Made by a program: the position numbers and the translations under genes. Shown here piece after piece: positions 46,584 through 55,882 of a stretch of 64,000 nt of DNA. The first letter of the stretch is position 1, and each line of letters begins with the position of its first letter. The stretch lies in NCBI GenBank assembly GCA_041601945.1, contig JBFIHG010000001.1, forward strand, positions 62,001 through 126,000, written 5' to 3'. This stretch comes from JBFJKD01 sp041601945 (GTDB taxonomy: Bacteria; Pseudomonadota; Gammaproteobacteria; Pseudomonadales; Porticoccaceae). Under the pieces are notes generated by a model that did no database searches, was not told the DNA's origin, and saw only the letters and a list, made by a program, of their open reading frames with translations.

Positions 46584-46838
46584 GTGCTGGAATTAGGATT
46601 AGCGTTTATTGTTATCCTCACACTGGTCGGAGCGATGTCCGTGGGCGTTATATTTGGGCGTCAACCTATCAAGGGTACTTGCGGCGGTATGGCAGCGCTG
46701 AATATGGGCTCGGGCTGCGACATCTGTGGCGGTGATCTCAGTAAATGCGACGAAGAATCCCCTGTGGATAACAAAGCGAAAGCGCCCGACGGCCGTCAAC
46801 TGGGTTACGAAGCTAGCGGGCGCGCCACAAACCGTTAG
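46584..46838 (+). CDS. nqrM: NqrM, Na+-NQR maturation protein
   Basis: An 84-residue membrane protein with one N-terminal helix (LELGLAFIVILTLVGAMSVG). The conserved cysteine cluster is TCGGMAALNMGSGCDICGG followed by SKC. It is required for assembling the NqrD/NqrE iron-sulfur centre. The GTG start is two bases after the apbE stop, so it is translationally coupled to apbE. Confidence 0.93.
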   Translation: MLELGLAFIVILTLVGAMSVGVIFGRQPIKGTCGGMAALNMGSGCDICGGDLSKCDEESPVDNKAKAPDGRQLGYEASGRATNR

Positions 46839-46950
46839 CCATCCGCGGGTGTCGCCCAATAACAGTGTCTGCAATCAGGCATCACTTTCCAGCAATTGGA
46901 CCCGGGGTTTGTAGCGGCCCTCGGAGCTGGTGGTATTCAGGGAGTAATCT

Positions 46951-48378
46951 GTGGCAACCCTTAACTACGATTTAATTGTTATTGGCAGCGGGCCTGCGGG
47001 TGAAGGCGCGGCCATGACCGCAGTAAAAAAGGGATGGTTGGTTGCCGTAGTTGATGAGCGGCGTCTGGTCGGCGGTAACTGCACTCATCTGGGCACGATT
47101 CCCTCCAAGGCACTGCGTAATAATGTGCGTCGAATTATTCAGTACAACAGTATGCCGATGTTCCGCGCTATCGGCGAACCCCGCTGGTTTTCGTTTCCAC
47201 AGATCATGGAGTCGGTGCAAACCGTCGTCGCGCGGCAGGTGGAGGAGCGCACGCGCTATTATTCGCGCAACCGTATCGCTCTGCACACCGGGTCTGCCAA
47301 ATTTGTTGACACAAATACCCTGCGAGTAACCGCGGCGGACGGTACGTTTGAACAGTTGCATGGTACCCATATTTTGATAGCCACTGGATCGCGACCCTAC
47401 CATCCCGAGGATGTGGATTTCAGCCACGCCAATATCTACGATAGCGACACCATTCTTGGTTTAAACGGCACGCCGCGCAATATCATTATCTACGGGGCCG
47501 GGGTCATTGGTTGTGAGTTCGCCTCGATCTTTGCCGGTCTCGACTCGCGGGTTGATCTGATTAATACACGGGATCGATTGCTGGAATTTCTGGACGACGA
47601 AATATCAGACGCGCTGAGCTATCACCTGCGTGATACCAGTGTGTTGGTGCGGCACCGCGAAGAATACGCTCGGGTAACGCCACACGGTCGCGGTGTCACA
47701 ATGGAGCTTAAGTCGGGCAAGAAAGTACACGCAGAAGCGTTGTTGTGGTGCAACGGACGCACCGGTAATACTGACAGTTTGGGGCTGGACACCATCGGAC
47801 TCAGCGCGGATCACCGTGGGCTGTTGAGTGTGAACAAAAATTATCAAACTGAGATTGCGCATATTTACGCGGCTGGGGACGTTATCGGCTGGCCGTCTCT
47901 GGCCGGTGCTGCTTACGATCAGGGGCATTTCGCGGCCGCCCATATGTGCGATATTGGCGAGCGGCGAGTGGTGGAAGATGTCGCCAGCGGTATCTATACC
48001 ATTCCAGAAATCAGTTTTGTGGGCAAAAACGAGCGGGAATTAACCCGCGAAGGAATTCCCTACGAAATAGGGCGCGCCTATTTTAAAAGTATCGCTCGCG
48101 CACAAATTTCCGGGGACGATACCGGCATGTTGAAAATTCTGTTTCACCCCGACACATTGCAGATTCTGGGCATTCATTGTTTCGGGGCAGAGGCCGCGGA
48201 AATTGTGCACATCGGACAGGCGATCATGAATCAGGAAGGAGCGGCGAATTCCATTGAATATTTTAGTCGCACCACATTTAACTACCCGACCATGGCGGAG
48301 GCCTATCGGGTGGCTGCTATCGCCGGGCTTAACCGGGTCAGTCGGGCGACGCGCAGCGCGGGGCTTGCGGGAGCTTAA
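46951..48378 (+). CDS. sthA: Soluble pyridine nucleotide transhydrogenase
   Basis: A 475-residue flavoprotein that moves reducing equivalents between NADPH and NAD+. It keeps the FAD loop IVIGSGPAGEGAAM and NCTHLGTIPSKALR, where Thr replaces the first redox cysteine of lipoamide dehydrogenases, as in all SthA. The NAD loop is IIYGAGVIGCEFASI, and the C-terminal dimer region LGIHCFGAEAAEIVHIGQ is normal. It starts at a GTG. In Pseudomonas it also follows nqr-apbE. Confidence 0.96.
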   Translation: MATLNYDLIVIGSGPAGEGAAMTAVKKGWLVAVVDERRLVGGNCTHLGTIPSKALRNNVRRIIQYNSMPMFRAIGEPRWFSFPQIMESVQTVVARQVEERTRYYSRNRIALHTGSAKFVDTNTLRVTAADGTFEQLHGTHILIATGSRPYHPEDVDFSHANIYDSDTILGLNGTPRNIIIYGAGVIGCEFASIFAGLDSRVDLINTRDRLLEFLDDEISDALSYHLRDTSVLVRHREEYARVTPHGRGVTMELKSGKKVHAEALLWCNGRTGNTDSLGLDTIGLSADHRGLLSVNKNYQTEIAHIYAAGDVIGWPSLAGAAYDQGHFAAAHMCDIGERRVVEDVASGIYTIPEISFVGKNERELTREGIPYEIGRAYFKSIARAQISGDDTGMLKILFHPDTLQILGIHCFGAEAAEIVHIGQAIMNQEGAANSIEYFSRTTFNYPTMAEAYRVAAIAGLNRVSRATRSAGLAGA

Positions 48379-48388
48379 ACGGGGGCCG

Positions 48389-48688
48389 TTATTCGCTAAC
48401 CGGCCGATGCTTGAGAACCGTGTGCAGCACATGGCTGTATTCAAAGTACACCAGATAATCCGCGTATTCCCATGAACTAATCGGCGGTGTGCCCACCGGT
48501 CCGTATTTGTTCAGCGGAGCGCCGTATCTGGCTTCGACCTGCTGTGGGGACATGCCGCGAGATGGGCGTTCGACAGTCTGTAGCCCCGCAGCTTGTTGGC
48601 CTACCGGTAATTTGATTTCCTCGGCGACAACCACCAAAGACAAGGTTGCCAGCGCGGCACCAAGCAGGGTGAGCAGCATGCGTTTCAC
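48389..48688 (-). CDS. Small exported conserved protein
   Basis: A 99-residue protein with a signal peptide (LLTLLGAALATLSLVVVAEE). A conserved-looking C-terminal block follows: RGMSPQQVEARYGAP, GPVGTPPISSWEYADYLVYF then EYSHVLHTV. The MSxxQVEARxGxP pattern is reminiscent of SmpA/OmlA-like envelope proteins. The GTG start has GGAGG about eight bases upstream. A similar short gene is near sth/lolC in Pseudomonas. The role is unknown. It is convergent with sthA and divergent from lolC. Confidence 0.78.
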   Translation of the reverse strand: MKRMLLTLLGAALATLSLVVVAEEIKLPVGQQAAGLQTVERPSRGMSPQQVEARYGAPLNKYGPVGTPPISSWEYADYLVYFEYSHVLHTVLKHRPVSE

Positions 48689-48931
48689 AGTGTGTTCCCT
48701 CCAGATTTATTGTGGCGACCCGTCGATTATAGTCATCAATCCAGCCACAAGTACAACTGCGATGCCACTTTAGCGTCACAGAGTCGGATGGTTCACAAAC
48801 CCCCATTTACGGGTGCGTGCGAACCAGAGCTCATCCCTCACAGTATGCATTGCCCGGAGTAAAAAATTAAAGTTGGCGCTGGCGCACCGGGAAAGCTTGT
48901 TCTGGTGACAAGTTTTAGATTTAATCCACCG

Positions 48932-50173
48932 ATGTTTATCAATCTACCCTTTTTTATCGGACTGCGTTATATCTTCAGCAAACGTCGCGAGGGCTTTGTC
49001 TCCTTTGTGTCGCTGTTTTCATTTTGTGCTATGGCACTGGGTGTCATGGCGTTGATTGTCGTATTGTCGGTGATGAACGGCTTCGATCGGGAAATCAAGA
49101 CGCGGATTCTGAACATCATTCCCCATATCACTTTGCAGAACTCCAGGGGCATAGAGGACTGGGCTGGCTGGTCGAACAAGCTGGCACAGGTACCGGGCGT
49201 CAACGCGGTAACGCCGTTTGTGGATGGCCCGGCCATGCTCACGTTCGGCAATCGCTTTCAGGGCATCAGCTTGCAGGGAATTGATCCGGCGCTACCTCAG
49301 GAAGCCATGCCGATTAACGAGCATTTGATCTTCGGTGATATGCAGCAACTGCAACCCGGCAGCTTTGGCGTGGTGCTCGGTAGTATGTTGGCCCAGGGCC
49401 TCGGTGTTATCACCGGTGATACCCTGTTACTCACTCTGCCGCAGGTAACCGTCACACCGGTGGGTATTTTTCCGCGCGTCAAGCGCGTTACGGTGGTCGG
49501 TATTTTTCAGGTGGGAGCACAAGTGGACGAGGGGATCGCTTTTATCCATATTGCCGACGCACGCAAACTGCTACGACTGGGGGATCGAGTCAAAGGACTA
49601 CGGGTGATTCTCGCCGACCCATTTTCCGACAGCGCTGCGGCTACCATTAGAGCGCAGTTGCCAGAACATATCGAAATGAGTACCTGGCAGGAATCTTTGG
49701 GTAGTCTGTTTCGGGCGATTCGCATGGAAAAAATGGTGGTGGGTTTGCTGTTGATGGTCATCGTTGGCGTGGCGGCCTTTAACATTGTTGCCAGTCTGGT
49801 GTTGATGGTAAACGACAAACGCAAGGATATCGCCGTATTGCGTACCATGGGCGCGGACGCGTCGACGATCACAGCGGTATTTCGTATACAGGGGGGCGTG
49901 GTGGGTATTGTAGGAGTCGTAACTGGGGTGCTGATTGGCTGCGTGGTCGCCGTTAATGTTGGCGCTATAGTGGCCGGCTTGGAGAGTCTGTTCGGCTTTT
50001 ATTTATTTGACCCGGGTCTGTATTTTATTCGTCGCCTGCCCTCGCAATTACTGTGGCAGGACGTTGCGTTAATCGCCACTGCGGGTGTCGTGCTGAGTCT
50101 GTTAGCGACGCTCTATCCGGCGGCCCGTGCCGGCCAGGTACAGCCTGCCGAGGCACTACGCTATGACCACTGA
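48932..50173 (+). CDS. lolC: Lipoprotein-releasing ABC transporter permease LolC
   Basis: An inner-membrane permease of the LolCDE complex that extracts outer-membrane lipoproteins and hands them to LolA, about 413 residues. There are four transmembrane helices (first near MALGVMALIVVLSVMNGFD) and a large periplasmic MacB-like domain. The C-terminus keeps LYPAARAGQVQPAEALRY. The ATG at 48932 begins MFINLPFFIGLRY, as homologues do; a GTG at 48905 is in frame. Ribosome-binding sites are weak for both. Confidence 0.93.
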   Translation: MFINLPFFIGLRYIFSKRREGFVSFVSLFSFCAMALGVMALIVVLSVMNGFDREIKTRILNIIPHITLQNSRGIEDWAGWSNKLAQVPGVNAVTPFVDGPAMLTFGNRFQGISLQGIDPALPQEAMPINEHLIFGDMQQLQPGSFGVVLGSMLAQGLGVITGDTLLLTLPQVTVTPVGIFPRVKRVTVVGIFQVGAQVDEGIAFIHIADARKLLRLGDRVKGLRVILADPFSDSAAATIRAQLPEHIEMSTWQESLGSLFRAIRMEKMVVGLLLMVIVGVAAFNIVASLVLMVNDKRKDIAVLRTMGADASTITAVFRIQGGVVGIVGVVTGVLIGCVVAVNVGAIVAGLESLFGFYLFDPGLYFIRRLPSQLLWQDVALIATAGVVLSLLATLYPAARAGQVQPAEALRYDH

Positions 50174-50885
50174 TACTGATATTACTATGGCGCACCATAC
50201 CGCGGTTTTGCATTGTCGCGACGTACACAAGTCCTATCGGCAAGGTAGTGAACAGGTCGCGGTACTGAGCGGCGTCAATCTCACTGTGGCCGCCGGCGAA
50301 AAATTAGCCATCGTCGGTGCGTCGGGTTCCGGAAAATCCACATTGCTGAATATGCTCGGTGGACTGGATGATCCGTCCGCCGGTGAGGTCTGGATCCAGG
50401 GCGCAGCGGTAGCGCCCATGTCGGAGTCGGATCGGGCGCGTTGGCGCAATCAACATTTGGGATTTGTGTATCAGTTCCATCATTTACTCCCGGAATTCTC
50501 CGCACTGGAAAATGTTGCCATGCCGTTGTTAATCGGCCGAGTGGCACCTGCGGTTGCCCGTGAACGCGCCCGTCTGTTATTGACGGAAGTTGGTCTGGCG
50601 GCACGCACCAGTCACAAACCTGCGGCTTTGTCGGGTGGCGAGCGGCAACGGGTCGCCATCGCCCGGGCTCTGGCGACGGAACCCGGATGTGTGTTGATGG
50701 ATGAACCCACCGGGAATCTCGATCCTGCTACAGCGCAAACCGTTCTGGAGTTATTACTCAAGCTGAACGAAGAATCTGGCATCAGTTTTGTCATTGTCAC
50801 CCATGACCGCCAAATTGCCGCGCGCATGGACCGGGTGGTCAGCCTGCACGATGGTCGCTTGCACGACGTGGATGGTGCGCCTTGA
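50163..50885 (+). CDS. lolD: Lipoprotein-releasing ABC transporter ATP-binding protein LolD
   Basis: The ATPase that drives LolC/LolE, about 240 residues. Walker A is GASGSGKST, the signature LSGGERQRVAIARAL and Walker B VLMDEPTGNLDP. The LGFVYQFHHLLPEFSALENV Q-loop is the LolD form. The chosen ATG at 50163 overlaps the lolC stop by 11 bases; an ATG at 50187 is possible. The stop overlaps the lolE start. Confidence 0.97.
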   Translation: MTTDTDITMAHHTAVLHCRDVHKSYRQGSEQVAVLSGVNLTVAAGEKLAIVGASGSGKSTLLNMLGGLDDPSAGEVWIQGAAVAPMSESDRARWRNQHLGFVYQFHHLLPEFSALENVAMPLLIGRVAPAVARERARLLLTEVGLAARTSHKPAALSGGERQRVAIARALATEPGCVLMDEPTGNLDPATAQTVLELLLKLNEESGISFVIVTHDRQIAARMDRVVSLHDGRLHDVDGAP

Positions 50886-52111
50886 GTCGCAGTTATTTGG
50901 TTTTTATCGGCTCGCGGTTTTTTTTCAGCGGGACTGGTAGTCGGCTGGTGTCATTTATTTCGGTGCTGACAGTATCGGGGCTGGTGCTAGGTATTGCCCT
51001 GTTGATTGTGGTGCTGTCCGTGATGAATGGTTTTGACCGGGAGATGCGCACACGCATTCTCGGTGTGGTACCGCATATACAACTGTACCAGGACGGCGGT
51101 ATCGCGAACTGGCAAGCAACGGCCGGTGCGGTCGCGCGGACCCCTGGGGTGATCGATGCCATACCATTCACCCGCGTGAGCGGCATGCTAAATTTTCGCG
51201 GAATGGTGGAGGCAGTGGAGATGCAGGGCGTGGTGCCCGAACTATTTGCTGCGGTGGTAAGCGACGTGCTATCCCCCGCGATGCTGAATAAACTCACTGA
51301 CCGCGGCGTTCTACTGTCCGCGGTGGTCGCTGCTAAGCTAGGTGTTCAGGAGGGTCAGAGCGTAACCCTGTTTGTGCCGCGGGGCGAGAGACCCGGGGGA
51401 AGCGTGGCGCCGGATATTCGTATTTTAGACGTGGTGGGAATTATCAATACCCATACCACTATTGATAATTCTCTGGCATTAATTACGCTGTCCGCGGCCA
51501 GTGATATTGCTGGCCTGGGGGCTAATGCTCAGGGGTTACGCGTACGAGTCGACGATATATTTGCTGTGCGCGACACCGGGTTTGCGCTGGTCGCTCAGTT
51601 GCCTCCAGGCTACAGTTTTGTCGACTGGACACAAACCCACGGCAATCTTTATCAGGCCATTCAAATGTCCCGCAACCTGGTGGGCATGCTGATATTTTTG
51701 ATTATTGCCATCGCGGTTTTTAATGTCGTCGCAATGTTGGTGATGACGGTCGTGGAAAAACGCCCGGCTATTGCGATTCTTAAAACACTGGGCGCAACCA
51801 ACCGGGGAATCCTGACGGTATTTCTAGTGCAGGGCACATTAATTGGCCTGTTTGGGGCGTTGCTTGGGATCGTATTCGGCGTGCTCGGTGCCTGGTATGT
51901 GGCCGACGTAGTGCGCTGGCTGGAGCACCTGTTTCAGTTTCAGTTTCTCAGTTCAGAGATTTATCCCATCGATTATTTGCCATCTGATCTGCGTGCGTCG
52001 GATGTGCTAGCGGTGGTTGGGGTGGCACTCGCGTTGAATTTTTTCGCAACCCTCTATCCCGCCTGGCAGGCGGCACGCGTTCGACCGGCAGAAGTTTTGC
52101 GTTACGAATAA
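50882..52111 (+). CDS. lolE: Lipoprotein-releasing ABC transporter permease LolE
   Basis: The second permease, 409 residues and paralogous to LolC. It has the same first-helix/loop motif VLSVMNGFDREMRTRILG, four transmembrane helices and a C-terminal LYPAWQAARVRPAEVLRYE. It begins at a TTG that overlaps the lolD stop (CTTGAG). No other start lies before the first helix, so TTG is probably genuine and may set a lower level than LolD. Separate C and E subunits are the classic arrangement. Confidence 0.96.
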   Translation: MSRSYLVFIGSRFFFSGTGSRLVSFISVLTVSGLVLGIALLIVVLSVMNGFDREMRTRILGVVPHIQLYQDGGIANWQATAGAVARTPGVIDAIPFTRVSGMLNFRGMVEAVEMQGVVPELFAAVVSDVLSPAMLNKLTDRGVLLSAVVAAKLGVQEGQSVTLFVPRGERPGGSVAPDIRILDVVGIINTHTTIDNSLALITLSAASDIAGLGANAQGLRVRVDDIFAVRDTGFALVAQLPPGYSFVDWTQTHGNLYQAIQMSRNLVGMLIFLIIAIAVFNVVAMLVMTVVEKRPAIAILKTLGATNRGILTVFLVQGTLIGLFGALLGIVFGVLGAWYVADVVRWLEHLFQFQFLSSEIYPIDYLPSDLRASDVLAVVGVALALNFFATLYPAWQAARVRPAEVLRYE

Positions 52112-52127
52112 CGTCATCGCGTCGCTA

Positions 52128-52652
52128 TCAGCGCGGCGGATGCCGCCGCAGTTTACGCTGTTGCCAATCGCTGGTGATTTTCCAGCGCCACAACACACGC
52201 ACGGCCCAATAACTCACCGTGCCCAGCACAATCCCGGACAGCAGGCTACCGATAACTACCGGTAGTAAAATATGCTGGCCCTGGTCGAGAAACCATTCCC
52301 AGGTAAATTTAAAGTTGATCGCTACTGGCGTTGCCCCCAGTACCCATTGGCCAATCCAGTAGCTCGCAACTGTCAGAGGCGGGATGGTTAGCGGGTTGCT
52401 AATCCATACCAGGGCCAGGCTGATGGGTAAATTGCTGCGCACCAATAGCGCAGCCAGGGTAACGATAATCATGTGTCCGGGCAGGGGCAAAAACGCACAG
52501 AACAACCCCACCAGAAACGCCTTCGATACGGAGTCGCGGTTGAGGTGGAACAAGTTGGGGTCGTGCAGTATCGGACCCATCCAGCGTAGAGCTTTGTGTT
52601 CGGTGACGGTACTTGAGGAGGGTAGCCAACGACGAATGAATTTGCGTGGCAT
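52128..52652 (-). CDS. DUF2062 family membrane protein
   Basis: A 174-residue protein of the DUF2062 family with two to three membrane segments (FLVGLFCAFLPLPGHMIIVTL, IGSLLSGIVLGTVSYWAVRV). Conserved motifs are the FLPLPGHM loop, RSNLPISLALVWISNPLT and PPLTVASYWIG. It is short and basic, with a soluble N-terminus. The function is unknown. It is convergent with lolE, and the same gene follows lolE in Pseudomonas. The next gene in the Pseudomonas order (comEC) is absent here and the prp operon takes its place. Confidence 0.9.
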   Translation of the reverse strand: MPRKFIRRWLPSSSTVTEHKALRWMGPILHDPNLFHLNRDSVSKAFLVGLFCAFLPLPGHMIIVTLAALLVRSNLPISLALVWISNPLTIPPLTVASYWIGQWVLGATPVAINFKFTWEWFLDQGQHILLPVVIGSLLSGIVLGTVSYWAVRVLWRWKITSDWQQRKLRRHPPR

Positions 52653-52822
52653 GAGTAGCGTTCCAGACTGCGTGTGCGTTTGGCATTATGCCGGTTTTTA
52701 TGCAACGACTCTAGAAATTAGACCTGGGGGATAACCAAATTTTTGCTTCGGAGCGAGTAGGTGCCGAGGTGCTAAAAACTGAGGAAAACAGTGCGGAATT
52801 GGGAGTTTGTCAGGCAAAATGG

Positions 52823-52851
52823 TTGATATTATCGCGGCAAGTGAGTATAAA
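52823..52851 (+). promoter_or_regulatory. Strong sigma70-like promoter of the prp operon
   Basis: TTGATA (52823-52828) and TATAAA (52846-52851) are exactly 17 bases apart. They lie about 30 bases before the start codon of the GntR regulator. No clear FadR-type TGGT-ACCA operator was seen nearby, so the autoregulatory site is not identified. Confidence 0.6.
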
Positions 52852-52881
52852 GCAGCCTATTGTCCTACATAAATTTTTCCC

Positions 52882-53598
52882 ATGCCGACTAGCCATAGCG
52901 TTTCCGACGCTACATTTACACCCGAATTCAGTGTCCACAACAGCGCTGTAGATCAGCTGTATGCGCGGTTGCGTAGTGCGATTATTCATGGGGAAATTAA
53001 AGTGGGCAGTAAAATCAGCGAGTCGGAGCTGGTTCGGGCCTACGGCGTCAGTCGCAGCACGGTGCGTGAAGCCCTTGGACGCCTGGAGTCGGCCTATCTG
53101 GTAGTACGCAAGGCCAATGCCGGTGCCCGTGTGGTAACCCTTAGTATGGAGGAGTTGCTGGAAATCTATCAGGTGCGCGAAGCGATGGAGGGCATGGCAT
53201 GCCGCCTCGCTGCCGCAAATATGAGTGTCGAGGAAATCGCAGATTTACGCCAGCTGCTCGAGCAGCACATGCTCAACAGCGAGCTACAAAGCGGGCGGGC
53301 TTATTATCAGAAAGAAGGGGACCTGGATTTCCATTTTCGCCTGGTCCAGGGTAGTAAGAATGCCAAAATCATTCACCTATTGTGCGATGAACTGTATGCC
53401 AAGGTACGCATGTATCGCTACCAGTTTGGCATGACGGGCCCCCGTGCCTGGGATGCTTTTGCGGAACACAAACACATCGTCGCGGCCATCGCCGATCGGG
53501 ATGGGGAAATGGCGGAAATGTTGATGCGTCGCCATATTCGCGCATCGCGACTAAATATTGAGCGCAACATGCACACACTTCAGGAGGTCAATCACTAA
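52882..53598 (+). CDS. GntR-family transcriptional regulator of the methylcitrate operon
   Basis: A 238-residue regulator. The N-terminal winged helix reads LYARLRSAIIHGEIKVGSKI and VSRSTVREALGRLES. A C-terminal FCD ligand domain follows, with RxAMEGMACRLAA, DLDFHFRLVQGSKN and a late EHKHIVAAI motif that supply metal-binding histidines. It leads the prp genes and its stop overlaps the prpB start (TAATG). A GntR regulator at the head of prpB-prpC-acnD-prpF is the arrangement in Pseudomonas. It is probably a sensor of 2-methylcitrate or a related acid. Confidence 0.9.
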   Translation: MPTSHSVSDATFTPEFSVHNSAVDQLYARLRSAIIHGEIKVGSKISESELVRAYGVSRSTVREALGRLESAYLVVRKANAGARVVTLSMEELLEIYQVREAMEGMACRLAAANMSVEEIADLRQLLEQHMLNSELQSGRAYYQKEGDLDFHFRLVQGSKNAKIIHLLCDELYAKVRMYRYQFGMTGPRAWDAFAEHKHIVAAIADRDGEMAEMLMRRHIRASRLNIERNMHTLQEVNH

Positions 53599-54488
53599 TG
53601 AACGAATCGACAACAGCCGGAGCTCGCTTTCGCCGCGCACTTGAGAACAACAAGCCCTTACAGGTAGTTGGTACCGTGAATGCCTACTGCGCGATGATGG
53701 CCGAGCAAATTGGTCATCAGGCCATCTACCTGTCCGGCGCAGGCGTAGCCAACGCATCGTACGGCTTGCCGGATCTGGGTATTACCGGGCTCGAGGACGT
53801 GTTGCAGGACGTGCGGCGCATTACCGGTGCGACTCAACTGCCATTATTAGTAGATATAGATACCGGTTGGGGTGGGGCCTTTAATATTGCCCGCGCGGTG
53901 AAGGAAATGATCCGCGCCGGTGCCGCAGCCGTGCATATTGAAGATCAGGTGGCGCAAAAACGCTGTGGGCACCGTCCGAACAAGGAAATTGTGTCTCTAG
54001 GTGAGATGGTGGATCGGGTCAAGGCGGCAGTGGATGCGCGCACTGACGATTCATTTTTCATTATGGCGCGCACTGATGCCTTTGCCCAGGAGGGGCTGGA
54101 AAAGGCCGTCGAGCGCGCGCAAGCATGCATAGAGGCGGGAGCAGATGGCATTTTTGCCGAAGCAATTAACGAAGAACAACACTACCGGGCATTTCGCGCG
54201 GCACTCAGCGCACCGCTACTGGCCAACATTACTGAGTTTGGACAGACACTGTTGTACAATAAGAGCGATTTGGCGGCCTGGGGCGTAGATATTGTGCTGT
54301 ATCCGCTATCGGCATTTCGCGCCATGAATCGGGCGGCCGAACAGGTGTATACGACAATCCTCCATAAAGGTGACCAGAAGGACGTCGTAGATAGCATGCA
54401 AACCCGTATGGAGTTGTACGACTATCTGGGCTATCACGCTTACGAACAAAAGCTGGACGCGTTGTTTGCGCAAAGCAAAAGCAAATAA
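53598..54488 (+). CDS. prpB: 2-methylisocitrate lyase
   Basis: Last step of the methylcitrate cycle: splits 2-methylisocitrate into pyruvate and succinate. It has 296 residues in the PEP mutase/isocitrate lyase fold. The opening is QVVGTVNAYCAMMAEQIG, the metal site is LLVDIDTGWGG, and the signature is HIEDQVAQKRCGHRPNKE with the catalytic Cys, followed by MARTDAFAQEGLE and FAEAI. It is coupled to the regulator by a one-base overlap. Confidence 0.97.
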   Translation: MNESTTAGARFRRALENNKPLQVVGTVNAYCAMMAEQIGHQAIYLSGAGVANASYGLPDLGITGLEDVLQDVRRITGATQLPLLVDIDTGWGGAFNIARAVKEMIRAGAAAVHIEDQVAQKRCGHRPNKEIVSLGEMVDRVKAAVDARTDDSFFIMARTDAFAQEGLEKAVERAQACIEAGADGIFAEAINEEQHYRAFRAALSAPLLANITEFGQTLLYNKSDLAAWGVDIVLYPLSAFRAMNRAAEQVYTTILHKGDQKDVVDSMQTRMELYDYLGYHAYEQKLDALFAQSKSK

Positions 54489-54525
54489 CGCGAGTTCATA
54501 AAAATTTATCGATAAGGAATAAACC

Positions 54526-55650
54526 ATGGCTGAAAAAAAACTTTCCGGTGCTGGTCTGCGTGGACAGGTCGCAGGTAAAACCGCGCTTTCTACTGTGGGG
54601 AAGTCCGGATCCGGGCTGACCTACCGCGGTTACGATGTAAAAGATCTGGCGGAAAATTGCGAGTTCGAGGAAGTCGCACACCTGATTCTCAACGGGCACT
54701 TACCCACCGTGGCAGAACTGGCGGCCTACAAAGCCAGTCTCAAAGACCTGCGTGGTTTGCCGCAAACGTTAAAAGACGTGCTGGAACGCATACCCGCCGA
54801 CGCACATCCGATGGATGTCATGCGCACCGGCTGTTCTTTTCTTGGTAACCTGGAAACGGAAACCGACTTCAGTCAACAGGGCGCGCGCACGGAACGGTTG
54901 CTGGCCGCGTTTCCCTCGATAATCTGTTACTGGTATCGATTCAGTCACGACGGCGTCCGGGTTGATCTCAACACTGGCGAGGACTCCATCGGCGCCCATT
55001 TTCTGCATCTGCTACACGACAAAAAACCCAACGACCTGCACGAAAAAGTGATGCACGTGTCGTTGATTTTGTATGCCGAACACGAGTTTAACGCCTCGAC
55101 TTTTACCGCGCGAGTGTGTGCCTCTACCTTGTCGGATTTACACTCCTGCATCACTGGCGCGATCGGCACCCTGCGCGGACCGTTGCACGGCGGCGCCAAC
55201 GAGGCGGCGATGGATATGATTGCGGGCTTTACCAGTCCGGACGACGCCGAACAGGGCATGCTTGGCATGCTGGCACGCAAGGAAAAAATTATGGGTTTTG
55301 GGCACGCTGTTTACAGCGAGTCAGATCCGCGTAATGCGATTATCAAATCCTGGGCGGAAAAACTCGGGCAGGACGTCGGCGATACGGTGTTGTATCCGGT
55401 GTCGGTACGTTGCGAAGAAGTGATGTGGCGCGAGAAAAAACTGTTTTGTAACGCGGATTTTTTCCACGCGTCGGCCTACCACTTTATGGGTATCCCCACC
55501 AAACTGTTTACCCCGATATTTGTTATGTCCCGGCTCACCGGATGGGCGGCGCATGTATTTGAGCAACGTGCGGACAATCGAATTATTCGACCCAGCGCGG
55601 ATTACACCGGCCCGGAACTACGCAAAGTGGTGCCGATCGCACAACGCTGA
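54526..55650 (+). CDS. prpC: 2-methylcitrate synthase
   Basis: Condenses propionyl-CoA with oxaloacetate. It has 374 residues of the citrate-synthase fold. Motifs are GLRGQVAGKTALSTVG near the start, LSDLHSCITGAIGTLRGPLHGGANE with the catalytic His, and IMGFGHAVYSESDPRN, FFHASAYHFMGIP and GWAAHVFEQRADNRIIRP. The ATG has AAGGA seven bases upstream. The length and motifs separate it from the hexameric GltA. A 232-base gap with several hairpins follows before acnD. Confidence 0.97.
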   Translation: MAEKKLSGAGLRGQVAGKTALSTVGKSGSGLTYRGYDVKDLAENCEFEEVAHLILNGHLPTVAELAAYKASLKDLRGLPQTLKDVLERIPADAHPMDVMRTGCSFLGNLETETDFSQQGARTERLLAAFPSIICYWYRFSHDGVRVDLNTGEDSIGAHFLHLLHDKKPNDLHEKVMHVSLILYAEHEFNASTFTARVCASTLSDLHSCITGAIGTLRGPLHGGANEAAMDMIAGFTSPDDAEQGMLGMLARKEKIMGFGHAVYSESDPRNAIIKSWAEKLGQDVGDTVLYPVSVRCEEVMWREKKLFCNADFFHASAYHFMGIPTKLFTPIFVMSRLTGWAAHVFEQRADNRIIRPSADYTGPELRKVVPIAQR

Positions 55651-55735
55651 GTGTTTGTCCGCAGTTTGCACATTGCCTTTGCAATGTTGCGTAATGAGGC
55701 GCATTTGCCAGGGCAGGCGCTGACAGTTAAACGGG

Positions 55736-55810
55736 GAGCAGGTCGCGTCGTTGGCCTGCTCATCCCATACCCATCGGGTATCGACTGAGTGCAATTAGCG
55801 TGTGAATTGC
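55736..55810 (+). promoter_or_regulatory. Cluster of three hairpins between prpC and acnD
   Basis: Three perfect inverted repeats stand in a row: GAGCAGG/CCTGCTC (55736-55742 and 55755-55761), ATACCC-ATC-GGGTAT (55767-55781) and GCAATT/AATTGC (55791-55796 and 55805-55810). A run of seven T follows near 55838. They could be processing or attenuation structures in the prp transcript, or binding sites for a promoter of acnD. The gap is otherwise empty. Confidence 0.45.
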
Positions 55811-55882
55811 GCGTTGATCAAGTGCTGGTTGGCGCGTTTTTTTGCTTATCCCCCTTAACATATTGCGAGTAATTTCGACGTT

